DNA from: Hypomesus transpacificus
Lineage: Eukaryota > Chordata > Actinopteri > Osmeriformes > Osmeridae
Length of the DNA stretch: 64,000 nt
Assembly (NCBI RefSeq): GCF_021917145.1
Contig: NC_061060.1
Span: 10,069,053 to 10,133,052, forward strand
Reading direction: 5' to 3'
Part shown: one piece after another, positions 48,901 to 60,324 of the stretch
Layout: each line of letters opens with the position of its first letter
Numbering within the stretch: position 1 is the first letter of the stretch
The notes under the pieces: generated by a model
The model's input: the letters and a program-made list of their open reading frames with translations, nothing else
What the model was told of the DNA's origin: nothing
The model's database searches: none
Position numbers and translations under genes: made by a program

Positions 48901-49678
48901 AGGGGGCAAAGCCTGTCTCAGTTCTCAAGATACTCAACACTGAATACCTCACCACTGGGGACTATGAATGTCAAACTCCCAGACACATAGCAGGGATATT
49001 TGCAATACAAGAGTGTGCCAACCAGACTAACAGTAGACACCCATGCCAACTTTGAGGGAATCTGAGGAAATTAGTGTCCCAGAATTGGCAGATAATACTG
49101 GATTGAGTATAGTTTCACGGGCATGACTTTACTGTACTGTATAGTAGCTTCTGTTATCGTCAGAGGAGGTTTTTTTTTATAAGAACATTCTTAGTCTGCG
49201 TGTATGTGTGTGTGTATTCCTGGTCTCAGCAATAGTCACCAGGTCTGTGGAAACAGAAGCCTGTCTGTGAAGACCTAAAATGAAAGTATTTTCATGTTGT
49301 TGATTTAGCCGATGGATGGAGTGTTGTGCGTAATTGTTTACATTTCACCTGCAGGGGGAGAGCAGCTCCCTTTCGGGAATAGTCATACTGGCCGTCATTT
49401 GGGCAAAAGTTGTTTGATGAATTTGTGAAACTGTGAATTACCTCTTAAAACCAAAATGCTCTGTACTGAATGTTACATTGACAGAGTGGATTTACTCACT
49501 TCAGCTGAAACGTCAAATGAAACGTGAGATGTGAAACGTGAAATGTAAAATGTAAACTGTCCCAGTGTATGATGAGGATGAATTGATTGATGAATTGATT
49601 GCCTGCCTAAACATTCTCAACTCCTGAATCTCTTTTTTGTTTGATCCATTTTTCTCTCTCTCTCTCTTTCCTCTGCAG
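45927..49678 (+). other. efemp2: Probable large first intron of efemp2
   Basis: About 3.75 kb are without a recognisable gene. It contains a CGTA/CA microsatellite (46711-46764), GT-rich stretches and a C/T-rich patch near 47040-47090. The frames at 47844-48305 (-) and 47947-48438 (+) overlap each other and resemble nothing known to me. Confidence 0.45.
46711..46764 (+). repeat. (CA)n-(CGTA)n microsatellite
   Basis: CA dinucleotides pass into alternating GTAC/GCAC tetranucleotides. The tract is strictly alternating purine-pyrimidine for most of its length, a composition with Z-DNA potential. Confidence 0.9.
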
Positions 49679-49831
49679 ATATAACTGAACTGTCCTGAGC
49701 ACCAACCCGACACCTTCACCAGAGGCGTTGTGACCTGTCTCAACAAACCAACCGTGTCCAAGTGTGTGTGTTTGTGTGTGTTTGTTTACGTGTGCCATTG
49801 TGTCTCATCTCCAACCAGTTAATACGTGAGC

Positions 49832-51714
49832 ATGCGGGGTATCTGTGTTCCAGTCTTGTGTGTGTGTGTGTCTGTGCTCCTTCACAGCGCTATTTCACAG
49901 NNNNNNNNNNNNNNNNNNNNNNNNNNNNNNNNNNNNNNNNNNNNNNNNNNNNNNNNNNNNNNNNNNNNNNNNNNNNNNNNNNNNNNNNNNNNNNNNNNNN
50001 CAGACGTAAACGAATGTGACATGGGCGCCCCCTGCCAGCAGAGGTGTTACAACACTTATGGCACCTTCCTCTGTCGTTGTGACCAGGGTTATGAGCTGGG
50101 GCCTGATGGCTTTGTCTGCAACGGTGAGTACAGTCTGTACTTTGATCCGTCGAAGTACAGTTAGACGGTTCAAGGGTTCAAGGGCACATGAAAAAGGACA
50201 GCCATGTTCTATAAACAGCCACCTCGTCGTTGTCTTTTGTTCTGCAGACATAGATGAGTGCAGCTACTCCAGCTACCTCTGCCAGTTCCAGTGTGTAAAC
50301 GAGCCAGGGAAGTTCTCCTGTGTGTGCCCAGAAGGATACCAGCTGCTGGGCACTCGGCTGTGCCAGGGTGAGTAACCTGTCCTTCATATCCTCCTCGTCT
50401 TCTCCATCCCTTCCTCATCCTAGTTTTCAACACCATCAAACAAACCTCATATCCGTCTGTCTGTCTGTCTGGCCCTTATTGTCTTTCCCACCTAGACATA
50501 AATGAGTGTGAGATGGGTGTAAACCAATGTACGGACACACAGACCTGTGTAAACATCCACGGAGCTTATCAGTGTGTGGACACAAACCGCTGCCAGGACC
50601 CGTACGTGCAAGTGTCTGACAAGTGAGTCTCTCTCTCCTCACACACACACACATCTTTCCCCGATTATTAAACTATGCCCTGGACCCAAATCTCTAAATA
50701 TGATCAGCAAAGCCCCCAAATAATTTCTTAGATTGCTCCAATTTCGTTTTCCATGTTTATGTCCAATTCAGTGACCTTTCCCGCTAAAGTGTGCCAGGAC
50801 AATTAGAAACCTATTAGAATGCTGAAACAAGTGTTAAATTGCCAACATGTGTGGGACAGGCAATAATACACCGTGTATTTTGGCATGAAACATATTCAGA
50901 TACTGTTTAAAGTCATCTGTCTTAGTTTTGAAATGGAGAGCTAAGCACAATGTAATGCATTCCCTCTTGTGGTACTGTTGTGAATTACACTTTTCACTGT
51001 ATCTAGTTCATCGGACATTTAATCTGTTTTGACGTAACATTGAACATATGAATTTACTATTTGAAAGTACAAAATGTTTTCAATAAGATAGAAAGGAATT
51101 CAATCAGCTATTTACTTCCACATATTTATACATATGTGGCATGTCATGTAGATGTACAGTAAGCCGGAGGCTTGATCACATCCTGTCTCCATGGTTTCTG
51201 CAGCCGCTGTGTGTGTCCTGTGACCAAGCCTGCCTGCCGAGACATGCCCTTCTCCATCGTCCACCGCTTCATGAGCATCACCTCGGAGCGCTCCGTCCCC
51301 TCTGACATCTTCCAGATCCAGGCCACCAGTGTGTACCCCGGGGCCTACAACACCTTCCGCATCCGCTCGGGGGACGACAATGGGGACTTCTACATAAGGG
51401 TGAGTCCCGTGCTAGTTACGGTGCCGTAAGGCACTGCAGCGCCCCCTGCTGTTACAGTTCTGGGGTAACAATGTACTTAAGTGTCCTCCAAACGAGCCTA
51501 CTCATTGTAAAGTGATCCCCATTCAAATGATCTCCCTGTGTCTCTCCCTAAGCAAATCAACAACATCAGCGCCATGCTGGTTCTGGCTCATGCTGTGACT
51601 GGACCCAGAGAGTACACACTGGACCTGGAGATGGTGTCGGTTAATCCCCTGCTCAGCTACCAGACCAGCTCCGCCCTGCGGCTCTCCATCTATGTAGGCC
51701 CTCACGCCTTCTAG
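49832..51714 (+). CDS. efemp2: Fibulin-4 (EFEMP2), interrupted by an assembly gap
   Basis: Visible exons: a signal-peptide exon from the ATG at 49832 to the gap ([19 protein letters not shown]), then 50004-50123, 50248-50367, 50496-50622, 51204-51399 and 51553-51714. Each 120-nt exon is one calcium-binding EGF module ([31 protein letters not shown]). The last two form the fibulin C-terminal domain ([44 protein letters not shown]), ending SIYVGPHAF. Compared with human EFEMP2, the modules from the atypical first EGF through DIDECRYRYC, roughly 145-190 residues, are missing and must lie in the 100-N gap. Fibulin-4 is secreted into the extracellular matrix and is needed for elastic-fibre assembly and lysyl oxidase recruitment. 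The choice over fibulin-3 and fibulin-5 rests on sequence and on the neighbour fibp. Confidence 0.94.
49901..50000. other. Assembly gap (100 N) inside efemp2
   Basis: Exactly 100 Ns is the usual placeholder for a gap of unknown size. It interrupts efemp2 between the signal-peptide exon and the EGF exon starting at 50004. Several exons are absent, so the true distance must be longer than 100 bases. Confidence 0.99.
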
Positions 51715-51728
51715 AGGGGAGGAGTCAG

Positions 51729-51769
<41 letters not shown>

Positions 51770-52600
51770 AGAGAGAAAAAGAGACAAGAGCTGAAAAAGT
51801 ACATGGAATCGTATAGAATTGAAGGTGTGACAGCCCACTCAGTTTACTAAAGGAAGACCTGTCACTGATCAAATATGTCCCACAATGGTATATCTTTGCT
51901 GTTCTGTGACCTGCAAAGTACATCCCACCCCCTTTGTCAAACCACACCCGTAGAGGAGAGTAATAGCAGATAAAAACCAACAGGATTTTGTATGACTAAA
52001 GGATGTGTTTGGGATGGAGTCCAATGCTGCGTAGTTAGATCACCAGCATCCATCATGTTTCAGTTCCCAGCCTCTCACCCTCCCACTCCTCTATGCCTGT
52101 TTTTCTCTGGATCTCATTCCACAGAACACCTGTCACTGCACATCACCCTATGGTGAATGTGAATGACAGCAATATGCAACGCATAATTCACTATTTTTTT
52201 AGTGTGCAGGGAGAGAAAGTTCCATCCGAAATGTGTTTAGTCGATGTCTCCATTCGAGTGAAAGACTCCATTCTATCATCACCAGCGTCTCTCATCATCC
52301 CTTATCCATGATCATCATGATCTGCCATTCCCATTTCCAGTCTGTCACTCCCTCTTCCATCTTCATGCTCTGTCCTTCCCTCTGTAGCAGGTTTCACTGT
52401 CCTCATCCATGACTCAATAACCACTGAGCTCAGCCCTCCTCCTCCAGCCCGCCCCAGGCCCCTCTCCTGAATTTCACCCAAAACTCTAACTTTGAATCAT
52501 TACCATGTGTAGTTTTGTCCCATTACTGATTATTATGTTGTATTTTTGAGGGGGGATACAGGAAGTGATACGAAATAAAACAAAACATTTTGACATTTCT
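51715..52600 (+). other. efemp2: efemp2 3' UTR
   Basis: It follows the efemp2 stop and includes a (GA)n microsatellite at 51734-51766. An AATAAA lies at 52574-52579, a plausible poly(A) signal. Confidence 0.55.
51734..51766 (+). repeat. (GA)n microsatellite in efemp2 3' UTR
   Basis: About sixteen GA dinucleotides lie twenty bases after the efemp2 stop codon and would be part of the mature message. Confidence 0.95.
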
Positions 52601-53277
52601 GCTATCATCTTTAAACTGCAATTATTTAACATCCTCTCGCTATCTCTCTCGGTCTCTGTCGTTATATCTCTCTTACTCTGTTGACGTCCCAACATCTCAT
52701 CCGGCCCTAACCTCTGTTTCACCCTCATCTCACTCACAGTGGTGTGACCACAGCCAGCTGACCTCCGGGAGATAGATGGCTTCTCTCCTGCACCTAACCC
52801 CCAGGTTCACTTGATGCTCTTCCCCACAGCTGAACACATGAACAGGCTTCCTCTAGCGCTGGAAGAATATAGGACACAGGACCAACTGGGTAAACAGAGA
52901 CAACGGCTCGGCTCATAAAGGATTAGACAGAGTATTGTTCATCGCAATACAGAACAAAACCATTTCTGTGGATGTGAATTGGCTAAGAGAAGGACTCTGC
53001 AACGGCTCTAGGGTCGACCCGGCGCAGGATGAGCCTGTGTGTCCTCTCTCAGTCCACATTCTTGTCTGTAAACGATTCTCTGTCCCCCGTGAAAAAAGGT
53101 TGTGGGGGAAAAAGAGTGGGGAAACCCCTAATTTTATCGTCCACTACCTTCCTTCGTTCTGGCTCCGCCCAACCACACAAACACAGGCTGACACATACTC
53201 CTTCCCTCTGTCCTCACGTCGGGGTGATGACTCATACGTCACTCTTACGCAATCAGCCAAAAGCTCATCGTGTATAA

Positions 53278-53291
53278 CCACCAGGGGGCAG
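53278..53291 (+). promoter_or_regulatory. Consensus CTCF site, forward
   Basis: CCACCAGGGGGCAG matches the vertebrate CTCF core CCASYAGRKGGCR at all 13 positions plus the following G. It lies between the efemp2 3' end and npas4. Occupancy is not shown by sequence, but perfect matches are rare by chance. Confidence 0.6.
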
Positions 53292-53821
53292 TATGATACA
53301 CAGATGTCATTGCACGGTGAGACAGGAATAGTAACAACAACCTAAGGTGATGGAATCTGCTGGTTTTGTAACCTCATTGTTTCCTGAACTCGCTTCTCCA
53401 CTCACATTAACATCTGAACTGGGAGGGAGAACTCTTTGTAAGTTTGTATGTAACTCCAACATACACTGGACACACACTGCATGTACAATAGTCACCGCAC
53501 ACGTTTATATGTTGAAATACTAACACACTGCCACAGCATATGGCATAGGTATGGCTCATTTTAGCTATGGGCTTTCTGGTACAGATCATCATACCTGACA
53601 GAAAGATGGTGTTGAAGGGTAAGGGAACAAGGATATGGGTGGATGTGGAGGCAGGCTGAATGTGGGAGGTGTGTGTGTGTGTGCGTGGGTGGTTGGAGGG
53701 AACAGAGTGGTACAAGTCCCCTGGCACTTCCTGTTGGCACTTTGACAAAGAAATAACCCAAATTAAATAGGATCAGACTGTACCAGCACACTGGGGAATG
53801 GAGGAGCAATATGCTGTATTA

Positions 53822-53880
53822 TGTGTGTGGTGTGTGTGTGGGGGGGGGGGGGGGGGTTGTGTGTGGTGTGTGCTTTCATT

Positions 53881-53908
<28 letters not shown>
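53822..53908 (+). repeat. (GT)n-G17-(GT)n compound repeat
   Basis: GT dinucleotides are followed by 17 G (53840-53856) and more GT. It is likely to be polymorphic and error-prone in assembly. Confidence 0.92.
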
Positions 53909-53913
<5 letters not shown>

Positions 53914-54364
53914 TGAGTGGGTGTAGTGTTGGGGGAGTCGGTGGGGAGCGGAACAGTGGGCACGTCTCTGGCACCTTCAGCAAGGTATGACCTCATCCAT
54001 GGGCAAGCCCTCCCTGTGGGCTGGGGCTGGGAGTAGGAGTTGGGCAGGAAACCTGAGAAACAAGCACCTAACTCCGACACCATCCTGTCATCCAGCAGAG
54101 AGTTTACATGGGCCTCCCTATATGGCACATCTCCCTTCCTACCAAAATGGTGTGGGTGCTGCTTCAAGTCAACCGAAATGTAAATTGATTCAATAATCGG
54201 CTGTGAAGTCATGGGGACATTTTCTGCCTTTTCTGGGTTAATAACAAGAATGTTTACATGAAAGTATAAATGCACATTTGGTATGCCTTGTCGTTGGCTT
54301 TTAGAGGGCAAATCCATCCTATGGTGAACTGGAGTGAAATAACCTGTGTTACAAAAGCTCCTCA

Positions 54365-54391
54365 CCCCCCCCCCCCCCCCCCCCCCCCCCC
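54365..54391 (+). repeat. C27 homopolymer
   Basis: Twenty-seven consecutive C, the longest homopolymer in the window. The opposite strand is a G-run with quadruplex potential. Confidence 0.96.
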
Positions 54392-56426
54392 ACCCCTACA
54401 CACACACTGGCCTATGTGTATTTTTATCAAAAGGCTCCAGTATATGTAGAGTGTAATTTCCCTCCACCCCCTTCTTATTATTGAAACTAGAGTCCATTAA
54501 CAAAAACAGGAAAGCGCTGTGGAATTCTGAATGACATCAATAACCACTGTTGCGTAGATCATTACAAAACAAATAAACTAACAAACACGAGTGAGAGGAG
54601 AGGGTAAGTGAGTAGGGGTTGAACAGGAAATATGTTTATTTGAGTCCCCATTGCCCTAAATAGAGTTCGTGAGTCTATATATGGAACCCCACATGGATAG
54701 AATCATGACAATCAGAAATAGTATTCTAAAAATAGTAACAGGTATGAGAAAACATCACATCAAGCATGACCTTAAACTTGTGTAGACACATTCTGCACCT
54801 ACTGACTGGCAACTCGTTCTTTCAATGTAATTACGTTGACCTCTTAATATCACACAGGAATTGAGATTACAACGCTCTCTAAATGAGGCATGACACGGAC
54901 AACAGGAGTCGCTTGTAATTTGAAACCAATTAGCCCACCGTGTTAATACTATTAGTGATCTAATTGCTGGCTATGTTAACAGGAGGTCAGTTCAAAGTCT
55001 ACGTTGCAATTCCATGTGAATGAACACGATGTGGCTCGGGCAGCAAAGCTGCTGTCGTGCACAGTATCATAATTCCACTCAGCCACTGTCCTGGGAGTTT
55101 GAAAGGATGAAAAAGCTTCCAAAGGTTTGGGAGGTTTTCTCACTTTATATTCTCATAGTACTGTCCCGAATCTTTAATCACGGGACCCAGCTGGATTGGA
55201 ACGATTTTAGAACGATGTGACGATGAAAAACCGCACGTATACTGCAGGGGTTTGTAATTGGAACGAAACGTTCATTGGCCAGAAGGAATGCACACTAATT
55301 TATCTATTTTTCTCCTCTCACAAACCAATCGAAGGTTAAAAAATATCCAACCTTCATGGGCCTTAACCCCCCTTGCCATGTCTACCCTACCTTCAATGTC
55401 TTTACTCTGTGCGTAAATGTGGTTACTAAGAAACGACAACGTGTTGCCAGGGGCGCGTGGGTGTATGAAGGCTGAAGGCCCGCCCTGCAAGTATATTAGG
55501 CCCAGCACGAAAAATAACAGAAATAAACTTAATGGAGGTATGTTGAATTTACATATGGTATTTGATATATCCCAGTAAAGTTATATAAGCAGGCTGCATT
55601 TGTTTACAGCCTCCAAGCCAATTCCAGGCGCTTAACGTTAAACGTAAGTAGCACACCGAAATCATGTTGATGTTGAAATATTCTTAGTAAAATAGATATA
55701 TAAAAACTACGACTATACATAGAGAATCGGGTGACTACAGATTTTGTCAATGTGCGTGTGTGGAGGAAGGGGGCAGTGTTAGCTAATTTTAAAGGCACGT
55801 ACAAGCACACTTTCACTCGCGCTTCCTCACTCTGTCTAATCCTGCTCACTCTCTCCGCAAACCGTTATGCAACATCTTACTAACTCATAGTAGGGTAGTT
55901 GGCTAATGTATATCTCACCTTCAGGCAGTCAATAGTACATACAATGTTAGATATTTAAAATACCAAGCATGTATTTTCCGTTGCTTTCCAGTTCATCCTT
56001 GACCCTTTGTCCAAAACGAAAGAGGAGAGGGAAGTAGAGGCAGAGACAGACTGAGGCTCTATGAAAAAAAAAATGCTGCTAGGAGGTCTCTTATGATGTC
56101 ACATCTACATCACATCACCATAGCAACCTTGCATCAGCACCAACATACTGAAAAAGGGAAAGAGACAGAATGTCTTTAGTGGAATTAATTTAAAAAAGTG
56201 TCACTAATCTAAACTGGTGGATAGCATGGATTATGTGCAGAATATATGTTTCCTTTTCATGATTTAATGCCACTCATTAAATGCCACATGGCTTTTAAAT
56301 GGAAAGAAATCAATGTCATCGCATCCCTCAGAAACACCTAAGCAACAATTCCTCTGCCCCTCTGTCTGCCTTAAAATCTACCATTTGTTGGCCCTATTGT
56401 CCTTATTCTTTCTTGGGAGTTCAGTT

Positions 56427-56891
56427 AAAGATTGTCATGCCCTCTGCCCCCTAGTGGCGGGTCGTTTGTGTTCCCCGGTTGTGGGTGTGGCATTGGTCTC
56501 CGGTCCCAATTACCCACTCACTCTGCCTCAGTCTTCACACCTGTCTCCCGTCAACTCATCAGCCCTGCAGTTTATCAACCCTGGTTTTCACATCATTCAT
56601 CGCCGGATAATAGTTTCGTCTACCCTCGGTAGTATGCTCCCGGTTCCTGTTAAGACTATTTGTTGTGTTATTCCTGAACTAACTTTTTGCCTGTGCCTCC
56701 AGGATCACCAACCTTGCCTCCCAGCCAGACCCCGTACAGCCTACCCTGCCGTCCTGTCTGTTTTTGTCATCACCATCAGTCCCCTCTGCACCTACCCCAA
56801 CATTAAATCCCTCTGGGCCATCCCTCTGTTTTTTGGCGTGTCTGTGTTGTGCACTTGGGTCCACCACCACCACCACCCCGTAACAAAAGAT
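56427..56891 (+). mobile_element. Solo LTR-like element with target-site duplication
   Basis: A 453-base unit (56433-56885) begins TGTCATG and ends GTAACA, giving the TG...CA termini of an LTR. It is bracketed by identical 6-base copies of AAAGAT (56427-56432 and 56886-56891), as expected for a target-site duplication. An ATTAAA poly(A)-type signal is at 56802-56807, followed by a GT-rich stretch (GTGTCTGTGTTGTGCACTTGGG) as in many fish LTRs. No internal region or second LTR is adjacent, so it looks like a solo LTR left by recombination; it appears whole as such. It is a fossil with no coding capacity of its own. The superfamily (Gypsy-like is my guess) cannot be proved here. The intact duplication suggests it is not extremely old. 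Confidence 0.65.
56445..56457 (-). promoter_or_regulatory. Consensus CTCF site, reverse, inside the solo LTR
   Basis: TGCCCCCTAGTGG is the exact reverse complement form of CCASYAGRKGGCR, so all 13 core positions match. It sits 12 bases inside the left end of the solo LTR. It faces the forward site at 53278, 3.2 kb away. Confidence 0.55.
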
Positions 56892-57039
56892 ATTGAGGGG
56901 CTGATGAGTTTGACACCACAGGTAAACAGCTGCCCTCCTCCCACCCATTTGCCATATGTGCTAAGAATAGACTTAATATTGAAAAAAAGAGCGAACAGCA
57001 CAAGGCTACCTGTTCAGCATCACCAGCGACAGGAAGGAG

Positions 57040-57100
57040 GGAGTGAGAGTGAGAGGAGGAGGGAGGGAGAACGAGAGGAGGAGAGAGGGGGGGGGGGTAG
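57040..57100 (+). repeat. Purine-rich tract with G-run
   Basis: GAGAGGAGGAGGGAGGGAG-type sequence runs into about eleven G near 57086-57096. It is simple sequence only. Confidence 0.8.
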
Positions 57101-58795
57101 TGGTGTAGAAACAGTGAGTGAATGTATGTGTGGGCGTTTTATGGTTTACTTTCACTTATGTTTTCCAATGGATCTGACTGCACTTAAACCAGACACACAC
57201 AGACAGACAGCAACAGTGGGAAACAGCTGTCAGAGACACACCGATACCTAATATCATACATGTGAGATGTTGCAGTCATACCCGTTGCCTTGTGTATCAG
57301 TTTCTTTGTCATACGTATGGCTTTACTGTCACTGACTGCTATGCTGTCAGACTCGACTGATGGACACAAACTCACACTAGTGTTTCACAACTGTCATCTC
57401 CCTCTACCTCTCTCTGGGTTTCTCAATTTCTTTCCTCAACGTTCGTTTTCTCCAGGTCCTCTCTCTCTCTCTTACTCTCTCGCTTCAATGCAGGAGTGGG
57501 AGGTGTTGCTAGGCGACAGATTAGCTCCTTTCTTTCAAGAAGCGGAGACCTTGATTCTCTGGGTGTAAAAATAAACACCAGAGAAAAGAAAGAGTCTTAA
57601 GAAAAGGGACAAGTATCCTTCACCTCTGTAGCGAGAGGGGCTGACATTTTGTTGCCCCAAAATAATTTTCTGCAACTCTTCCCCCCCCTCTCTATTTAGT
57701 GTCTCTCCGTTGGTTACAGTGTTGGCCCAGTGTTGGGGAATAACTACTAACTATTAATAATTATTTATACATATATGAAGTAATCTCTTAAATGTTAAAA
57801 TAAATGAACTATTCTTCTCTTTTTGGCAGGTACCAAACTGAGAACAAAATTGATTGGGACCATTTCTTTTTGTGTTGATGCTCAAATGGAAATGAAGTAA
57901 CTGGAGCTACAGGCTGTCTGACACTTTCTCTGAGGACTGATGACTAAGATCTCATCTTCTCATATTGACATCTTGTATTCTATGCTTGTCTCAGCCAGGG
58001 TCTCACTATATGAAGGCTGTCAAAGGAGTCAGCAAGTATTAATGGATAATACACAAGACCACCAAATCAGGATGCTCAAAATGATCCCTAACCAAGATGT
58101 TCATGTAATCACCATGATTTTATGAATGAGAGGAGATAGTTCATGTTCTTGTGTGATTTCTGAGGCATTCATGTCTGGCATTGAGCCACAAGACACCCTA
58201 ATTGGATGGATTTGAGCCTCTTTGCTTTCAAAGAAAAGACACTCTTCTCTGCAACCCCCTGCCCTCCACACATCCGCCTCTCTACCACCATGTCCTCGTC
58301 TCCCTCCCACCTGTGATGCCTACACACCTCTTTACCATAATGGACGGTATTATCCTGACAGCCACAACAATAGAAGAAATGGCAATCTGTTCAGGCCACT
58401 GGTGAGCCAACACAGTGTGTGGGACACCTTAAGTGCCTCTGATACCGCAGCGTGGAAAAAAATGACTTTGAGTGTTTTTCTATTCCGAGAGCCTTTTTAT
58501 AAAAATTCTATTTTTGAGGGAGAAAACCTGAAAACATCCTTCCCACTCAACTGTTTCTCTTGCATCTGATTTACCAAATCATTTGATAAAATCATTGATC
58601 AAGGCTGTAGTCTTAAAACTAATGAAAAACAAAACATTGGATACAGTTATTGATTATTTTGAAATTGAAAGAACATTCTTTGTGTTATTTGGTGCAGTAG
58701 GTCAGGTTCATTCTCTTCCATCTGACTGATCTGGTTCCCTCGGCAGGCTTCTTCAGTGTTTCCTGGTTTTACATAAAACCTTTGACTTAAGACGA

Positions 58796-58925
58796 ATTAA
58801 TGAAAACCTTTATTGCCCTGAGGGGAAGGAATTTGTTCTGCACCAAGAGCTTGAAAACAGAGATACATTCAACACTGCAGACAGGACAGTACAGTGGACA
58901 TAACATAATTATTAAAAAGCATAGC
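58796..58925 (-). repeat. Retroposon 3'-tail-like fragment, minus orientation
   Basis: On the minus strand this reads GAACAAATTCCTTCCCCTC, then GGGCAATAAAGG, like the last bases of several fish LINE 3' UTRs (AATTTCCCC...GGGATAATAAAG). Only the end is recognisable and the family is uncertain. Confidence 0.35.
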
Positions 58926-59177
58926 GAGACAATAAATGCTAAAACAAAATTCAACTGAAGGCATCACAGAAATTACGTAAGAAATAACTTAAGAATGTCA
59001 GCATGCAAAACTTTATTACATTTTAGAAGGTCACTCAATACTTTGTCTACATGGATGGCCATCCATGATGTCACCTCTAGTTTGCCTAAATCGTCTGTTT
59101 AGAAGTTAATGGAACATATCAAAAGTGTGGTATGTAGGTGACAAATCTATTTTAAGCCATAAATATACAAAACATTT

Positions 59178-59187
59178 CTAAAAATAG
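59178..59187 (+). promoter_or_regulatory. MEF2-type site upstream of npas4
   Basis: CTAAAAATAG is a perfect MEF2 consensus (YTAWWWWTAR). The surrounding 14 bases TTCTAAAAATAGTA also occur at 54724-54737. MEF2 is a known regulator of activity-dependent neuronal genes. Matches of this AT-rich consensus are common by chance. Confidence 0.35.
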
Positions 59188-59693
59188 TACTCGCTGAAGC
59201 TGCACTTGTGGGCCAGCCTGTGAGTGCACCTGTCAGTCACTGCTGAGAGCCATTGTCAAATAAAATGTCTAGTACGGCACTCACTCACGCAGGTTAGCAA
59301 CACGGATCAATATTGCGTGGCACTTGCTGCATTGTGCGCTCCTTCATACCTATGTATGTTTATCGGTCTTTGTTTTTCTCGAACTTATAAGTGTGCTTTC
59401 ATAATCCTATCAAGCCTGATTCAGGCAGAGGATTGTCCAATGGCGTCACTGCAGGATCCCATTTTTAAACATGAAATAGAGCCCTATAGCCGCGTATCTC
59501 CGAACACAAAAACGCTATAATCTATAACGTGAACTAGCATGTTATCTGGGAGCAAGAAGGCCTTCAATCTTACACAAACCAGAACCTACCCAATGAGATA
59601 CAATGCACCATTAGTCAAACATCCTTTTACAGCACTACAGGTGTAAACTATTCTGACTAGACAGCAGCGCTCGACTACATTCCGCTCAAATTG

Positions 59694-59703
59694 CCTTATA
59701 TGG
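59694..59703 (+). promoter_or_regulatory. npas4: CArG box upstream of npas4
   Basis: CCTTATATGG perfectly matches the SRF consensus. It lies about 860 bases upstream of the npas4 TATA box, and an Ets-type core (CATTCCGC, complement GCGGAATG) is about a dozen bases before it. SRF with an Ets partner is a known control of neuronal immediate-early genes. Confidence 0.5.
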
Positions 59704-60324
59704 AAGGGCAACGCAGTTTATGTAACCTATACACCGCAATTAAAGGTCGCTCTATAAGTATTGGCTCATACCCACGTGATCCCTGCTCTTCGTTACATGC
59801 TCTTTTGGCACAACCGTGACATTAATCGCAGGTTATTATTTTCATTCATAAAAAGCGACTCGTTCTGAATTTGGCAGTGTAACACTGCCCCACTCTCTCG
59901 CTTCCCTCTCTCCAGCTCTCTGTCATCTATTTTCTTCCATATCAAATGTGGGCTCCGATGTGGACTCCAAGCACTATGCATTGCTGTACATGCGATGAAG
60001 CCGTGGGGAAGGAATGCAAGAGGATGTCAGTATTGATTTTCCTCAGTGGTCATTGTCAGTTAAGATCCTGATACGAAAAGCCTTTAGACTGCAAGACAAC
60101 TGGGTTATTTGGTCGGTAGAGATATTGGATAAGAGAAGAAAGTAGGCTACTGGCAGGGTGTCAGACAAAAAAGCAGATCCTTCTTTCGCATGCACCTTGG
60201 TTACAAATCCCCCCTCCCCTTCCATACACCGGGGTCCAGTGACTCTGTCTACGTTTTACGTTTGTCTCCGCCCATTACTCGGTTTTGTCCAAATCGGGCT
60301 TTTTGCGTCGCCGGAGCTCCCGAT

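Larger units (their letters stand above)
52600..56426. other. efemp2-npas4 intergenic region, left part
   Basis: No gene was recognised. It holds a consensus CTCF motif (53278-53291), GT and G repeats (53822-53908), a run of 27 C (54365-54391), and a MEF2-type site (54726-54735). Open frames here run through the simple repeats and are not credible genes. Confidence 0.6.
56892..59160. other. efemp2-npas4 intergenic region, middle part
   Basis: Apart from a purine tract and a retroposon-tail-like stretch (58796-58925), I see no gene or clear element. The open frames here lack recognisable homology. Confidence 0.5.

Noticed and set aside
51440-51454. Another CTCF-like core (CGCCCCCTGCTGT) in an efemp2 intron
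   Set aside because: It misses one of the fixed TGG positions. I kept only the two perfect matches.
53763-54365. 200-codon minus-strand frame
   Set aside because: It runs through CA repeats and poly-C, giving Thr-His and Pro runs; composition artefact.
56313-57251. 312-codon plus-strand frame
   Set aside because: It spans the left flank, the solo LTR and a purine tract. It has no domain and ends in Glu/Arg/Gly low complexity, so it is an accidental opening.
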